From Adineta steineri (lineage: Eukaryota; Rotifera; Eurotatoria; Adinetida; Adinetidae): a DNA stretch of 64,000 bases. A program made the position numbers and the translations under genes. Positions 12,603 to 22,959 of the stretch are shown piece after piece (within the stretch, counting starts at the first letter, position 1; every line of letters starts with the position of its first letter). The notes beneath the pieces are model-generated. The model did no database searches. It was not told the DNA's origin and saw only the letters and a list, made by a program, of their open reading frames with translations. The stretch spans positions 1,220,959 to 1,284,958 of the forward strand of contig CAJNOI010000005.1 in the NCBI GenBank assembly GCA_905250115.1, written 5' to 3'.

Positions 12603-14922
12603 TCACCAGTCAATAAATTGATATTTTAAGCTCACCCAAGAATTATTCACAGTTACTCTGGCTTTTTTGTTGGCTTGCGCAGCTTTTTTCAGTCTATTTT
12701 CATTTTTTTCCGACAGATCACGAAACCATACGAGAAGTACCTTCAATGCTTGAGTATAATTAATCATTATGATGAGAAATTCCACACTTAACTCAGTCAT
12801 CCATTTATTATAAGATAGATTCAAATATTCAAGAGTATTATTATGATTTTGAAGTGCATTAGCTAGGATTGCTATTCCTTCATCACCGAATTCATTTCCA
12901 GCTAAATTCAAATAAATTAATGTTTTGTTCGTCTTCAACAACGCAGCGAGATCTTCGACGCTCTTATCCGTAAGGCCACTATTGTTTATACTCAATACTT
13001 TAATAACGTTATTATTGATTGATAATGCCTTAGCAATATATTGAACACCTGAATCACCTATACGAGTGGCACAAAGATTTAATACTTGCAACGTTAAATT
13101 ATTCTTCAAGCCAGAAGCTAAAACAAAAGCACCTCTTGATGTAATTGAATTGTCACTCAAATTTAGTTTTGTACATTGTTTCTTAATAATGGCTTCTTTA
13201 ACTACAATTTTCATATCTGGATCAATTACGTTCTCTTCACCAAGATCTATTCGTGAACGACTATATGATTGTTTAATGATTTTTTCAAGTTTTGGATTTC
13301 GATAATCAATGAATTCTAAACAAAGATTATATTTCTTTTTATTTCTTGAAAATTCAATCAAACTTACCAGAAACATCAACTATTTTAGTATTCTTTTCAG
13401 AATTAAATGATGGATTTTTTTCTCTAATTTCTAGTGCTTTGTTATACCATTGAATACTCGCATCATAATCGCCTTTATGAGATGTTATATCACCAAGATC
13501 TTCATATAGTTTTATCAGAATTGGATCATTTGATGGAATTTCATTGATCAATCGAAGATAGTATTTTTCGGCTAAATTGAATTTACCCATTTTCCATACA
13601 ATTTTTGCTAAAGTAGCAAGATCTGCTTTTCCATTTCCATTTTGATCTTTCATATGTGATAAAACTTGTTTTAAATCATGTTCATCATCACTGTACAATG
13701 TCATTGTGATAACCCATAATTGATCATCTTCGTGAATAACATTATTAAGACGAAATATCGATCCTAACATGAAAAGTACTTCCGTTTCGATAGGAAAGTC
13801 ACTGTGAGAAGTAATATCAGCAAATGGTTTCATCGAAACAACACTAGGATCGGCATTTATTTCAAATAATACTCGTTGTAAATTGTCTTCCGGATTGCCC
13901 TCGCCCATGAAAAACAATGCTGTTTCACGTTGAACAGTCGTAGATAAAAATGAATTAACAGAAATATATTGATTTATATTTCTTTTCAGACTATAAATTT
14001 CTTCTTTCGCCATTAGTTGACTTCGATAAATACGTATAGGAGTTTTTAATTGATAGTATTGTAATTGATGATATATGTCAGAAATATATGAACGAAATAA
14101 GAAAAGTATTTCGATATTTTGTACGCGTAATGCTTTATTCAATATTTTGTAGAAAAACGAATCTCGTGTATACCACCATAAGACTTTATTAGGGAAATAA
14201 TCATTTTGAAATTCTCCAAGTTGATTTAGGAATCTATTATTCCCTTGGTATTCTCTTTTACAAATTGAAATCAGTTCATTTTTGTCTTGTTCTGTACTTG
14301 GGTTCATTCGGAGAAGACAATCAATCAATAGTTGATTATATACAAATTGTCCATTCAGTCCTGTTGTTGATTTACCTGCGTTTTCACTAGTTGAAAATAT
14401 ATTGATTAACAATGGTTGTTCATCTTTCATTCGTTTCTTCTGATCCAATCGAATCTGAGCAATGAGCTCATCAAAGTGAATAGTAACCGCTTTGATCTAG
14501 AACAAAATAAAGTACGGTAAACGTTTAGCCACAAGTCGTAGTGCAACTGTGAAAGCTTGTCACAGTAAGTTTACTTTAGTGAATTTAGTAATCCATCTTT
14601 CTTTGCCCAAAATATTTTTACAATGAATATAAATTGCATAAACTTGTCGTAACTGATGAATGCGAGGTACCAATGTATGACTAAATGAATCATTTATAAT
14701 CAGTATTAATCGATCTTCCTCTAGTCGTTTCTCAATATATTGTTGGCATGTTTCTTCATTTTGAAAAGTCATAAGGTGATTGATGATATTACGTAAATCT
14801 TTTTCTATATTTTCGTCTTCTTCATTGCTGTTAGTTTTGTCATCAAGCCAGATAAGACTGAATATTTCAAGATTATCACTGATAGTATGCGATTCATTAG
14901 TTTGAGGCACAGCTTCGGCCAT
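12603..14922 (-). CDS. ADP-ribosyltransferase with TPR and LRR repeats
   Basis: Three exons, 14922-14575, 14496-13368 and 13315-12603, close in frame to 729 residues. The ATG at 14922 (MAEAVPQ) is preferred; one at 14973 is also in frame. Residues ~15-125 are an unnamed alpha/beta domain shared with the gene at 18881-20914. Next comes an arginine-type ADP-ribosyltransferase fold with the R-S-E signature: IRIYRSQ (Arg), SVNSFLSTT (Ser) and PIETEVLF (E-x-E), so it looks catalytically intact. Two TPR units follow (LAKIVWKMGKFNLAEKYY; LGDITSHKGDYDASIQWYNK). The last exon then switches to ribonuclease-inhibitor-type LRRs (CTKLNLSDNSITSRGA, LIYLNLAGNEFGDEGIAILA). No signal peptide. Likely an intracellular enzyme that modifies Arg residues; target unknown. 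Confidence 0.8.
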
Positions 14923-15272
14923 ATGAATTATTAAGATTCGTTTTTTTTCATAAGGCAGTACGATTGTAAACAAAATTTTCTTTTCTTTTGAAATTACATT
15001 TACATCTGGCTATACCTCTTAGTTTGAATGCATTAAGGCATTAGCAACGTGTTCTGTTTCGTTTTTCTCGAACAATAAAAATAACATTTCTTTCACATTG
15101 CACTAACTGCATGGGTTTTTTTTCATATTAAGATGTGTTTGAGTGAAAATACAGAATAATTTTCAGTGTGACTGGCAGTTTGAAAGTATTACTTTAAATT
15201 CAAACTCGGCAATGGACGCCGCATGAAAATTAACAAATGTGAAAAAATTTTTAAAAAAATTTTAGATTAATA

Positions 15273-15908
15273 ATGAATACATTTGATGAATCTTTATCTA
15301 CGATCGAACTAGATACAGATTTATTAGTTGAGGAACCATCGAGATTTTCTGTTGGATCATATTTAGGAAGATCAACGTCAAAACTAGAGTTGATTGGTTT
15401 ATGTTGCCCACTTCTCTTAGTTGTTTTGTTGTTCCTTGGAATGATCGTTATTTTTCCAATTTATATGATCGTACTTGGAAGCATAAATATGGCTAATTGT
15501 CCAATCGAAACAAAAATTCCAATTTATCTCATTGTAACCGGTGCTATACCAATTGTTTCTATGTTACTTTCTGTTGGATTCTTTGCGATAAAACTGAATA
15601 ATACTTTAAAGATCTGTGGTGTCTGCTTATTTTACATACAGCTTATACTGCACGTATTTTGGATTACTTGCATCGTTTTCGGAGGAATATGGACGTTCAA
15701 TATAATGCAATCGGTACAACACACAAACATTTTGTTATCAACATACTGTGATAAAAACACATTCAATATTTCTACAGATTCTCTTTATGTGCAGGGTAGT
15801 ATCGCTGTGATATCGGTCTGCTGTTCTGGACTTTGTTGTGTTCTTAGTTTTGGATGTATAATCAGGCGTGTGGTCAAATTAATTCAGCCACCTCCAGAAG
15901 AACTCTAA
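15273..15908 (+). CDS. TMEM272-like four-helix membrane protein
   Basis: Single exon, 211 residues. There are four hydrophobic segments at about residues 41-72, 82-105, 113-142 and 170-198. The stretch between helices 1 and 2, NCPIETKIPIYLIVTG, matches the conserved C-P-x-E-x-x-I-P-I-Y-L-x-V-x-G signature I associate with TMEM272-like proteins. The N terminus is acidic and cytoplasmic-looking; the C terminus ends PPPEEL. A TTTTAG acceptor ends at 15265, only 7 nt before the ATG, consistent with trans-splicing. Function of the family is not known to me. Confidence 0.65.
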   Translation: MNTFDESLSTIELDTDLLVEEPSRFSVGSYLGRSTSKLELIGLCCPLLLVVLLFLGMIVIFPIYMIVLGSINMANCPIETKIPIYLIVTGAIPIVSMLLSVGFFAIKLNNTLKICGVCLFYIQLILHVFWITCIVFGGIWTFNIMQSVQHTNILLSTYCDKNTFNISTDSLYVQGSIAVISVCCSGLCCVLSFGCIIRRVVKLIQPPPEEL

Positions 15909-16403
15909 TCCATGTTTCACATGAACATTTGAACTATGCTAAAAAGCGTGTAGGCAATTTTCTGCTTACACATTAAAAACAAAATTTAAGATTTTATTGA
16001 ATTAATGATTTTTCATGCGTTTTTTAAGCTTGTTTGTTTAGTTGGTTTAATATCAGAACAATATTTTTATATATCTATAATAATAATAAACATTCCAATA
16101 GATTTTTATTCTACCAGTCAATATTTCACGATGATGATCAGAGAAACGATGACCAAAACATTCACATTTCTTTCTTATCGGATGTTTTTACAGCACAAAA
16201 AAACAATATACCATTATTTCAACAAGTATCTGATTGACAAAGTCGGGGTAGATGTAAGTCTGCATCTTCACTCAAACCACTCCCACATCCTCTAATTATT
16301 TCAAATGCACATTTTTTATTCTATATTTTATTATACTCCATTTTTGTTTTCGAACAATAGTTCAGATTTGTTTCAAGTTCCTTTAGAGTCAAATGGAATC
16401 GAA
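15909..16403. other. Intergenic; C-rich telomere-like tract
   Basis: No gene recognised. It carries a tract at 16264-16292 (CACTCAAACCACTCCCACATCC), a degenerate copy of the CCCACA-type repeat found elsewhere in the window. Confidence 0.45.
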
Positions 16404-17046
16404 TTAATTCGAATCGGTGCGGTCGTTGAACCAGAAGCGCTTCACAGCAAACATAAAACCAACACACATAAGAGAGAAAACAATAATACCAACAACAAGA
16501 ACACCCATAAAAGTAAAAGAACGAATCAAACCATCGCGAAAACCATAAGTACTATGAAGACTATCACGACCACGGCCAGGAAGTAAAAAAAGAGCGAAAG
16601 CAAAAATAAAAAAACCAGCAATAATACAAAAAAAACAGAAAGCATATGTACCAAAAGTAGAACACCTCGTGCTAGCATCTTCCGTTGCATTAGATGGTGA
16701 GCCGTTATTTGGTAAAAAATTTTGCGCTGTGCCTAAATGAAAATGTCTAATATAGTTCTCAACAACAAAGATAGGGCTCTCCTAGTCAGTGTACTAGATT
16801 TTAGTCGAATTTTGTTCTCATTTGCAGATACTTACCTGCTAATGGTGCAATTTGTTCCTCAAGTAGTTGATCCTTATTTTGAGCCATAGTAGTCCGAGTT
16901 TGATGATTAATTTGTTCTCGACGGTGACGATTCTCAGTATTGATTAAAGATCGTAATGACTTAAAAGCAAATGTATTTAGGTGATTTTTTTCTAAAATGT
17001 TGTTAGCATAACAAAATGCAATGAAATTCATACAAGAAAGACTCAT
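16404..17046 (-). CDS. Small two-exon membrane protein, copy A
   Basis: Exons 17046-16836 and 16732-16404 join in phase to 179 residues. Exon 1 encodes a soluble segment nearly identical to copy B (18066-18702): YANNILEKNHLNTF, NTENRHRREQ, NHQTRTTM and EEQIAPLA. Exon 2 encodes two membrane helices (AFCFFCIIAGFFIFAFALFL; FTFMGVLVVGIIVFSLMCV) and a short charged tail. Exon 2 has diverged strongly from copy B although the position and phase of the intron are the same. The start is set by alignment with copy B (MSL). No known family recognised; possibly lineage-specific. Confidence 0.65.
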
Positions 17047-18065
17047 TTTTATCGATAATAACATAGTCATTGAGCTTAAATCAAATGAATCGAGTGGAAA
17101 AAAAATCTATGTCAGAATAAAAATATGATGAGATAACACAAACAAGTATGAGTGTTCGACAGCATGGTGAGGGCTGTCTATTAATGAGATGAGAATGTCT
17201 CTAGACACTACTTATAATGTGTATCAAAAGAACTCCTCAAGATGGTCCCTCGTTTTTTCCTAATTATATATATCACTATGATAAAATATAATGGTAAAAG
17301 CACGCATCACTAAAAATATTAACGAAACTCACATTTTTTCTTTCTCTTTCTTGCCTGGTCTTCTGACGATATTTTATTCGCGATACACGCTGTGATCAAA
17401 TATTTTTTGCTCGTTAATATAACTTACAATCAAATAATAATATCGCTCGTCTTTCTTTCAACGATCAAAATTTTTGTTGCATGCTTCGCACTACACATGT
17501 GCGCAAACAACCGTATACCCACATATTTAGACTATTTTTTTCGTTTTGTTTTTGTGCTTATTTTGACAGCAACATGTAGAGTAAAGAAAGAAAAAACTTT
17601 TTTCGTACTCTCTTTTTTGTCAATTCCCTCGTTGCCCATCACATGTGTAAGTAACAACATTATTCATCGATCGAATTTCTTCTTTTCACAGTACGAATGG
17701 CTCTTTGCAGATGCACGTATATTGATACAATCGAGTATACATGACATATGTATCATTCTAAGAATAAAATGACTTCGATAGTTAAGTTTAGAATATGTCA
17801 GTATTTCAATTGATTGCAATTTAACTAGGTCAATCTAGAAAGAAAACTGTTTTATTTTTCTCGAGGTCATTTCAAATGTCGAAGGATTCCTATCTTACAC
17901 TTTACCATTTCTTTTATTCAATCAAATTGATATTTACTATGAAGCCTCTGTGTACTCTCTCCTCGTACTGTATATTCCGTAAGTTATAAAACAAGATTTC
18001 TAACGCTTCTTATCTTCGAATAATATAGCCTATTTAAAGCGAGTAATATAAAAGTTCTTGTATGA
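17047..18065. promoter_or_regulatory. Shared intergenic region between divergent copies A and B
   Basis: About 1 kb separates the two head-to-head genes, so both promoters should lie here. From 17092 on it is clearly homologous to 22525-25358, the upstream region of copy C, apart from two insertions present only there. It therefore represents the 'empty' state of those insertion sites. No core promoter motif can be named by eye. Confidence 0.55.
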
Positions 18066-18702
18066 ATGTCATTGGGATTTTCTTATGCTAACAATATTTT
18101 AGAAAAAAAACACCTGAATACATTTACTTCGAAGTCATTACGGCCCTTATTCAATACTGAGAATCGTCAACGTCGAGAACAAATGAATCATCAAACTCGA
18201 ATTACTATGATTCAAAATGAGGATCAAATACTTGAAGAACAAATTACACCATTAGCAGGTAAGTATCTGCAAAGGAGAATAAAACTCGACCAGAATTCAA
18301 TACTCTTGGCTAGTACAGTCTGAAATCGGCATTTTTTGTTTTGGAGTTGAATAAGTATTCAATGAAATACGGTACAAATTAATGATGTATGAACATTTTC
18401 ATTTAGATACAACGGAAACAGTGTTATCCAATAATGCGTCAACGTCTTCTACTAGGAAAGGATCTAAAAGACGTCGTGATCACCCGCTTTTTCTTATTGG
18501 AGCTGGCGTCCTTTTTCTTCTTGTTCTTTGGGGGATTTTTTGGGGTGGTGTTGCTCTTTTAAATATTATTCCTGATACTAATGGTAATACAGCTATTCGT
18601 ATGTTTATTGCTTTTTTTTGTGTTATGTTTGCTGGTTGTGCTATCATGTTTTGTATGTTTGGTTGTGGTTATCTTGTTCGAACCATATGGAAAATGATGT
18701 AA
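18066..18702 (+). CDS. Small two-exon membrane protein, copy B
   Basis: Exons 18066-18258 and 18407-18702, phase 1 junction (LA then D), 162 residues. Exon 1: MSLGFSYANNILEKKHLNTF and EEQITPLA, matching copy A. Exon 2: Ser/Thr/Arg-rich linker (SSTRKGSKRRRDHP), then two helices (LFLIGAGVLFLLVLWGIFW; MFIAFFCVMFAGCAIMFCMF). Both ends probably face the cytoplasm. Head-to-head with copy A and part of a duplicated block with copy C at 25359-26034. Intact in this window, so it is the best reference copy. Unknown function. Confidence 0.7.
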
Positions 18703-18880
18703 AACGATTCGAGCTGATTTTCTGAAAATAAAGTGTAACCGAACTGAACCCGAATTAATGTTTAAAAAGAGAAAATGATCGAAAGACAATGTAGAATAAA
18801 AGAGGTTGATTGACTTACAATTGATATTGCATGACAATGAATTCAGAAATAAGCGAATAAAGCATTCTTTTACTTATTCA

Positions 18881-20914
18881 TTAAGTATTCTTTATAATTT
18901 CTTCTTTTACAAGTTCAATACTCTCCTTCACATCTTTAATATGAGGATGATTTGAAGGTAATGTACGTTGTCTGATGTTCAGAGCATGTTCATAATTTGA
19001 AAGTGCTTTCGAATAGTCTTTCATATTTCTGTAAATCCAACCGATGTTGTTGTACGAAGTAGCCAACGAAGGATGATTTGTAGGAAGAGTTTCTTGTTTA
19101 ATTTCAAGTGCTTTTTCGTGAAATGAAAGTGCTTTCGAATACTCTCCCATGTTGTAATAGACACCGCCGAGGTTGTTGTATGAAGTGGCCAAATCAGGAT
19201 GATTTCGAGGAAGAGTTTCTTGTCGAATTTCAAGTGCTTTTTGGTAAAATGAAAGTGCTTTCGAGTATGCTTCCATGCTTATATACACATTACCAATGTT
19301 GTTATATGAAGTAGCCAAATGAGGATGATTTTTAGGAAGAGTTTTTTGCAGAATTTCAAGTGCTTTTTCATAAAATGAAAGCGCTTGCGAGCACTCTCCT
19401 ATCTTGTCATACGCACTAGCGATGTTGTTATACGAAGTAGCGAAATCAGCGTGATTTGGAGGAAAAGTTTTCTGTTTAATTCTAAGCCCTTGTTCGCAAT
19501 ACCAAATAGCCTTTTCATAATCACCTTGTTTGCAATGAATATCGCCAAGCTGATTATAATAAAACGCTTTTTCGCTCTCTTCAGGTGTTTGTTCGAGCAA
19601 TGTGTTGTAAAGTTCTTCAGCTTTATTAAACTGACCAATTTTAAGCAATAGGTTACCTAATCTCTCCCACCCATTATCACCATCAGCTTCTTCTCGTATC
19701 CGATCAGTAAGTAATCGTAGTTGTTGGTCATCATCCGATGTTAATTGTAGTTCAACTTGATAAAGTTGATTCTTATTGCCCATCTGTTTAATTGTGCCCA
19801 CTCGAAAGACGGTGTGCATTGAAAAGAGTATTTCTTCTTCTTCCTTAAAATAACTCACCTCCTTGATGGAGGCAAATGGTGCTAATTTTATAGAAGGATC
19901 AATGGACATTATGAAAAGAATGCCCAACTTATCCGGTTCTGTTGAAGCATCTATAGCAAAGCTGAGGGATAATTTTTCATTTTTACTGGTAGACAAGAAA
20001 TTGTTAAATGATATGAGTCCACCTTTTGTATTCTGAAGTTTTTCAAAGTCTAATTTCATAAAACCTTGTCCTCGATAAACCACCAAAGGTTTCCTATCAT
20101 AAGTACTGATCTGTTGTTCGAAGAGCTGTTGAATTTGCTGATGTAAATCACGTAGAAAGAAGCCCATGTTAATGATTGTATCAGCGTCCAATGTTCGAAG
20201 TGCTCGATTAAGCATTTGATAGGTAAAACATTCACGTGTATACCACCATATTGCTTGTTGTGGGCGATAGTCACGTTCGAATTCATTAATCACTTGTAAT
20301 TGACCTATATTGCCTAAGTAAAATTTGCGACAGTAAATGGCCAAGTCCTTGATTGCCTTACGATTATATTCGATATCAAGGAGAATTTCCTTAAATATCT
20401 GGGTATACATAAATGTTGGCTCTAACTGATTTAAATTATCAGTCGAAGCCATTTCATTTGACGTAACAAAACTTACGGCAATCAAGTCTTGGTTGCATTG
20501 CTTAACAGCCCGTTGCAATCCTTGATAGACCTCCTTGATATGTGTATAGACACCTTTGATTTTTGTCCAGTTCTGTGTCCATTCTGCATGTCTTGATTTG
20601 TTACCACAAAAGATGTAAATTGCATCCAGCTGTGGTATGTCATGAATCTGTGGGACCAAATGTTGGCCCAAGTAGCCTGATATAATAATAAAGACTCGTT
20701 CATTGTCGACCTGATTGAGTAGTTGGATACACTGATCTGGTTGAGTGCATAAGTTGACATCATTAACCACGTTCTTTAGTTGAGTCAATGCGTCTTGGTA
20801 CTCTTTATTTCCTTCGTCGATGCAGGCATCTACCCAAACGAGAAAGTAATTTTGTGCCATACGTTGTCGTGGTTGACAAATATCGGATGAGGATATTGAT
20901 TTTGATTCGTTCAT
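18881..20914 (-). CDS. ADP-ribosyltransferase with TPR repeats
   Basis: Single exon, 677 residues. Residues ~20-130 are the same unnamed domain as in the gene at 12603-14922 (LVWVDACID; VFIIISGYLGQHLVPQIHD; AIYIFCGNK; W-x3-W-x-KIKGV). The transferase follows with an intact R-S-E set: LVVYRGQ, ISFNNFLSTS and FKEEEEILF. The C-terminal third is about six TPRs of 42 residues with the pattern 'LATSYNNIGxVYxxMGxYSKALSFyEKALEI', of kinesin-light-chain type, nearly identical to each other and so recently expanded. Expected to mono-ADP-ribosylate protein Arg with the TPRs choosing partners. Intronless, unlike its relative, which may point to retroposition or intron loss. Flanked on both sides by copies of a segmental duplication. 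Confidence 0.85.
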   Translation of the reverse strand: MNESKSISSSDICQPRQRMAQNYFLVWVDACIDEGNKEYQDALTQLKNVVNDVNLCTQPDQCIQLLNQVDNERVFIIISGYLGQHLVPQIHDIPQLDAIYIFCGNKSRHAEWTQNWTKIKGVYTHIKEVYQGLQRAVKQCNQDLIAVSFVTSNEMASTDNLNQLEPTFMYTQIFKEILLDIEYNRKAIKDLAIYCRKFYLGNIGQLQVINEFERDYRPQQAIWWYTRECFTYQMLNRALRTLDADTIINMGFFLRDLHQQIQQLFEQQISTYDRKPLVVYRGQGFMKLDFEKLQNTKGGLISFNNFLSTSKNEKLSLSFAIDASTEPDKLGILFIMSIDPSIKLAPFASIKEVSYFKEEEEILFSMHTVFRVGTIKQMGNKNQLYQVELQLTSDDDQQLRLLTDRIREEADGDNGWERLGNLLLKIGQFNKAEELYNTLLEQTPEESEKAFYYNQLGDIHCKQGDYEKAIWYCEQGLRIKQKTFPPNHADFATSYNNIASAYDKIGECSQALSFYEKALEILQKTLPKNHPHLATSYNNIGNVYISMEAYSKALSFYQKALEIRQETLPRNHPDLATSYNNLGGVYYNMGEYSKALSFHEKALEIKQETLPTNHPSLATSYNNIGWIYRNMKDYSKALSNYEHALNIRQRTLPSNHPHIKDVKESIELVKEEIIKNT

Positions 20915-21342
20915 TTTGATGTTATCGTAGTATAATGTTGAATGTGAATCTGTTAATAACTATTGTTGTTTGAATGAAAATAAAAGATCATCATCCTTCT
21001 TTATATACGCATAGTGATTTGTTTTTTCTCGATTTTTTGACGACTTTGGATGTTTTTGTTATCGCTCAAGGACAAACTCTGAAAGAACGAACAAAAGAGA
21101 AATCAACAATCAAAGTTTATTTTATTCTTATTCTTTGCAACTTTTTCTTATTTCTGTCAACGCCATTACTGTCGGTTGCCAATGTATGCACAACACTGTT
21201 TTCATCAAATAAATACAGAAAGAGAACTATAATTCTTTCAGCGATTTCTTTTTTCTTTTACATTCTATGTCAGACATCATACGAATGTATGAATTCTGTT
21301 ATGACAAAACTAATGAAAAAAAGATTTGTGAAATTTGATACA
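20915..21342. other. Intergenic, upstream of the TPR transferase
   Basis: Contains a segment around 21027-21090 (TTTTTTGACGACTT ... TTATCGCTCAAG ... ACAAACTC) repeated at about 26245-26298 on the same strand. Probably outer parts of the local duplication. Confidence 0.5.
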
Positions 21343-22156
21343 TCAAGCATGTTTTAAAGGGATGGGTATGGGTGTGAGTGTGACTGATAGTAGTAAGAGA
21401 ACACTCTCACCCTCACCCTCGCTCACATTTACATCAACACTTATAAGATTATTAATGGTAGTATTGACTGTAGTATCACTTTTGACTGTGTCGCTGCAAA
21501 TCGTTAATATTCTATTTATTTCGTCGTCATTTGATTTCGAAGTTAACCTATCCAACATGCCAATCAATTCGCTTGTGACAGCGAGATGTGGTCTACTAAT
21601 CAGCATCGTTCCTGTATACTGTACATTTTCATTTAAGGCTATATTTTTTAACGATAATAATCCTTCCGCGTAGTCTTGATAACTGACTGAGCTAAAGTAA
21701 GAAAAAGTATCGAAAAATTGTTGATTTCGTGGTATTTGTTCATGATAATGATTAACATAATCGGTGTCAGACCATCGTTTTAATAACTCACGCCAGAAAC
21801 CATTATTCATGCATGTAGCATCAACGGTGATACACAAAGTTTTAGCTTCTATATTTTTGGATTTTGAATGCAGAATTATCTTCACGATAGATGCAATAGT
21901 TGTGTTTATTAATCCAATTGAATTAAGTTTTAGCAGAGATCGAGCTTGAATAGTGATGATGTAAATCACCATCTTTAGATATAGCTGTTAAGAACATATT
22001 CAGTTCGATGAGCGTACTAGTATCTTGAACCATAAGTTTTCTATAGTATTGAGTTGTTGTATCCGTATTAATTTGGGACTTCAAGGTTGCATTATAGGCA
22101 ATTCCAATACCAAGAAATATTCCACAAAGTATTTGTAACACCAACCACGTTTTCAT
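21343..22156 (-). CDS. Unrecognised secreted protein, frame interrupted
   Basis: Starts at 22156 with a signal peptide (MKTWLVLQILCGIFLGIGIA). The first frame runs to 21923. The second frame (21972-21343) continues the protein with WRELLKRWSDTDYVNHYHEQ and similar non-repetitive sequence. Joining them needs either a 25-bp 'intron' (21969-21945, GT-AG, phase-correct, too short to splice normally) or a one-base frameshift. The last ~25 codons run through the G-rich tract at 21361-21420 (VSEGEGESVLLLLSVT), so the annotated C terminus is probably accidental: either a splice site before the tract is missed or the end was overwritten by the repeat. About 262 residues if joined. No family recognised; possibly a pseudogene. 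Confidence 0.4.
21358..21425. repeat. Telomere-like inverted tract
   Basis: Left part GGGTATGGGTGTGAGTGTG and right part CACTCTCACCCTCACCCTC are imperfect reverse complements around a ~20-base loop. Same sequence type as the hairpin at 12417-12478. Confidence 0.65.
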
Positions 22157-22430
22157 TATTCAGATTGGTTATTAAAGGCTTTACAAGTCGATATACGATT
22201 GTACATAAAAATACACAGAGAATCGTTTAACGATAAGACAAATGTGAGCTAAAGTAAGATAACTGATATGTTTCTTTCCAACGAATTGCTTCTAAAAATA
22301 ATTCACGTTTGCACTAGAGATTTATTGTTATTTTATATGTTTCATTTCAAATCATAAATACATCAATATATACAGTATAATGGTGATGACTTATCGGTGC
22401 TGATTATAGGTTTCCGTTTCTATAAGTGCG

Positions 22431-22491
22431 AGAGGATGTGGGTGAATTTTTTATTCAATTCAATACTGAACCATACCCACATACACCCGTA
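22431..22491. repeat. Telomere-like inverted tract
   Basis: GAGGATGTGGGTG on the left faces CATACCCACATACACCC on the right across an AT-rich loop of about 30 bases. It marks the left edge of the duplicated block that starts near 22525. Confidence 0.55.
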
Positions 22492-22587
22492 ACTGTATTT
22501 TCAAGATGTTATCATGCATTGGTTTGAATAGAAAAGAAATCTATGTCAGAATGAAAATACGATTAGATAACAAACAAGTATGAGAGT

Positions 22588-22857
22588 AACACGAAAATTT
22601 ATTTTTTTATTGTGAAGACCAGTAAATTATGAAATAATATATGAATGACAACTATTATATCAACGTTTCGACCAACTTCAGTGGTCATTAACAAGATACT
22701 CCTTCTCCATCACCACCACCAATACCGATAATCATGATAATTGCGTCTCAATACTCCACGAATTCATTTAATACAATACTTTCTTTACTGTTCTTCACAA
22801 TAAAAAAATTAAATTTTCGTATTATTATCTTATTTGTCTCATTAGTGATATTGTATT
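22588..22857. mobile_element. 270-bp inserted element with 12-bp target-site duplication
   Basis: The target AAGTATGAGAGT is present on both sides (22576-22587 and 22858-22869). In the paralogous sequence near 17143 a single AAGTATGAG is followed directly by TGTTCGAC, so the insertion is clear. Inside are inverted repeats of about 27 bases, at 22592-22618 and 22792-22819 (TTTTTTTATTGTGAAGA facing TCTTCACAATAAAAAAA). On the minus strand a CTGAAG-TTGGTC-GAAAC motif (about 22668-22684) resembles the short hammerhead-like motifs reported in Penelope-like retroelements. No coding capacity, so non-autonomous. Class not settled. Confidence 0.75.
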
Positions 22858-22959
22858 AAGTATGAGAGTGTTCGACAGTATGGTGCGGGTTATCTATTGA
22901 TGAGATTAGAGTGTCTGTAGGCATTACTTTTAGTGTACATCAAAAGAACTCCTCAAGAT

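Noticed and set aside
16305..16586. Plus frame rich in Asn, Thr, Lys
   Set aside because: Antisense of exon 2 of membrane protein copy A, which has a clean splice site and matching phase.
17392..17772. 126-residue Phe/Ile/Ser-rich plus frame
   Set aside because: The paralogous region at 24600-25030 does not keep this frame, so it is not under coding constraint.
18559..18837. Minus frame of 92 residues
   Set aside because: Antisense of copy B exon 2; a similar antisense frame over copy C (25963-26295) just reflects the duplication.
21335..21673. Plus frame of 112 residues
   Set aside because: Antisense to the secreted-protein gene and starts inside the G-rich tract.
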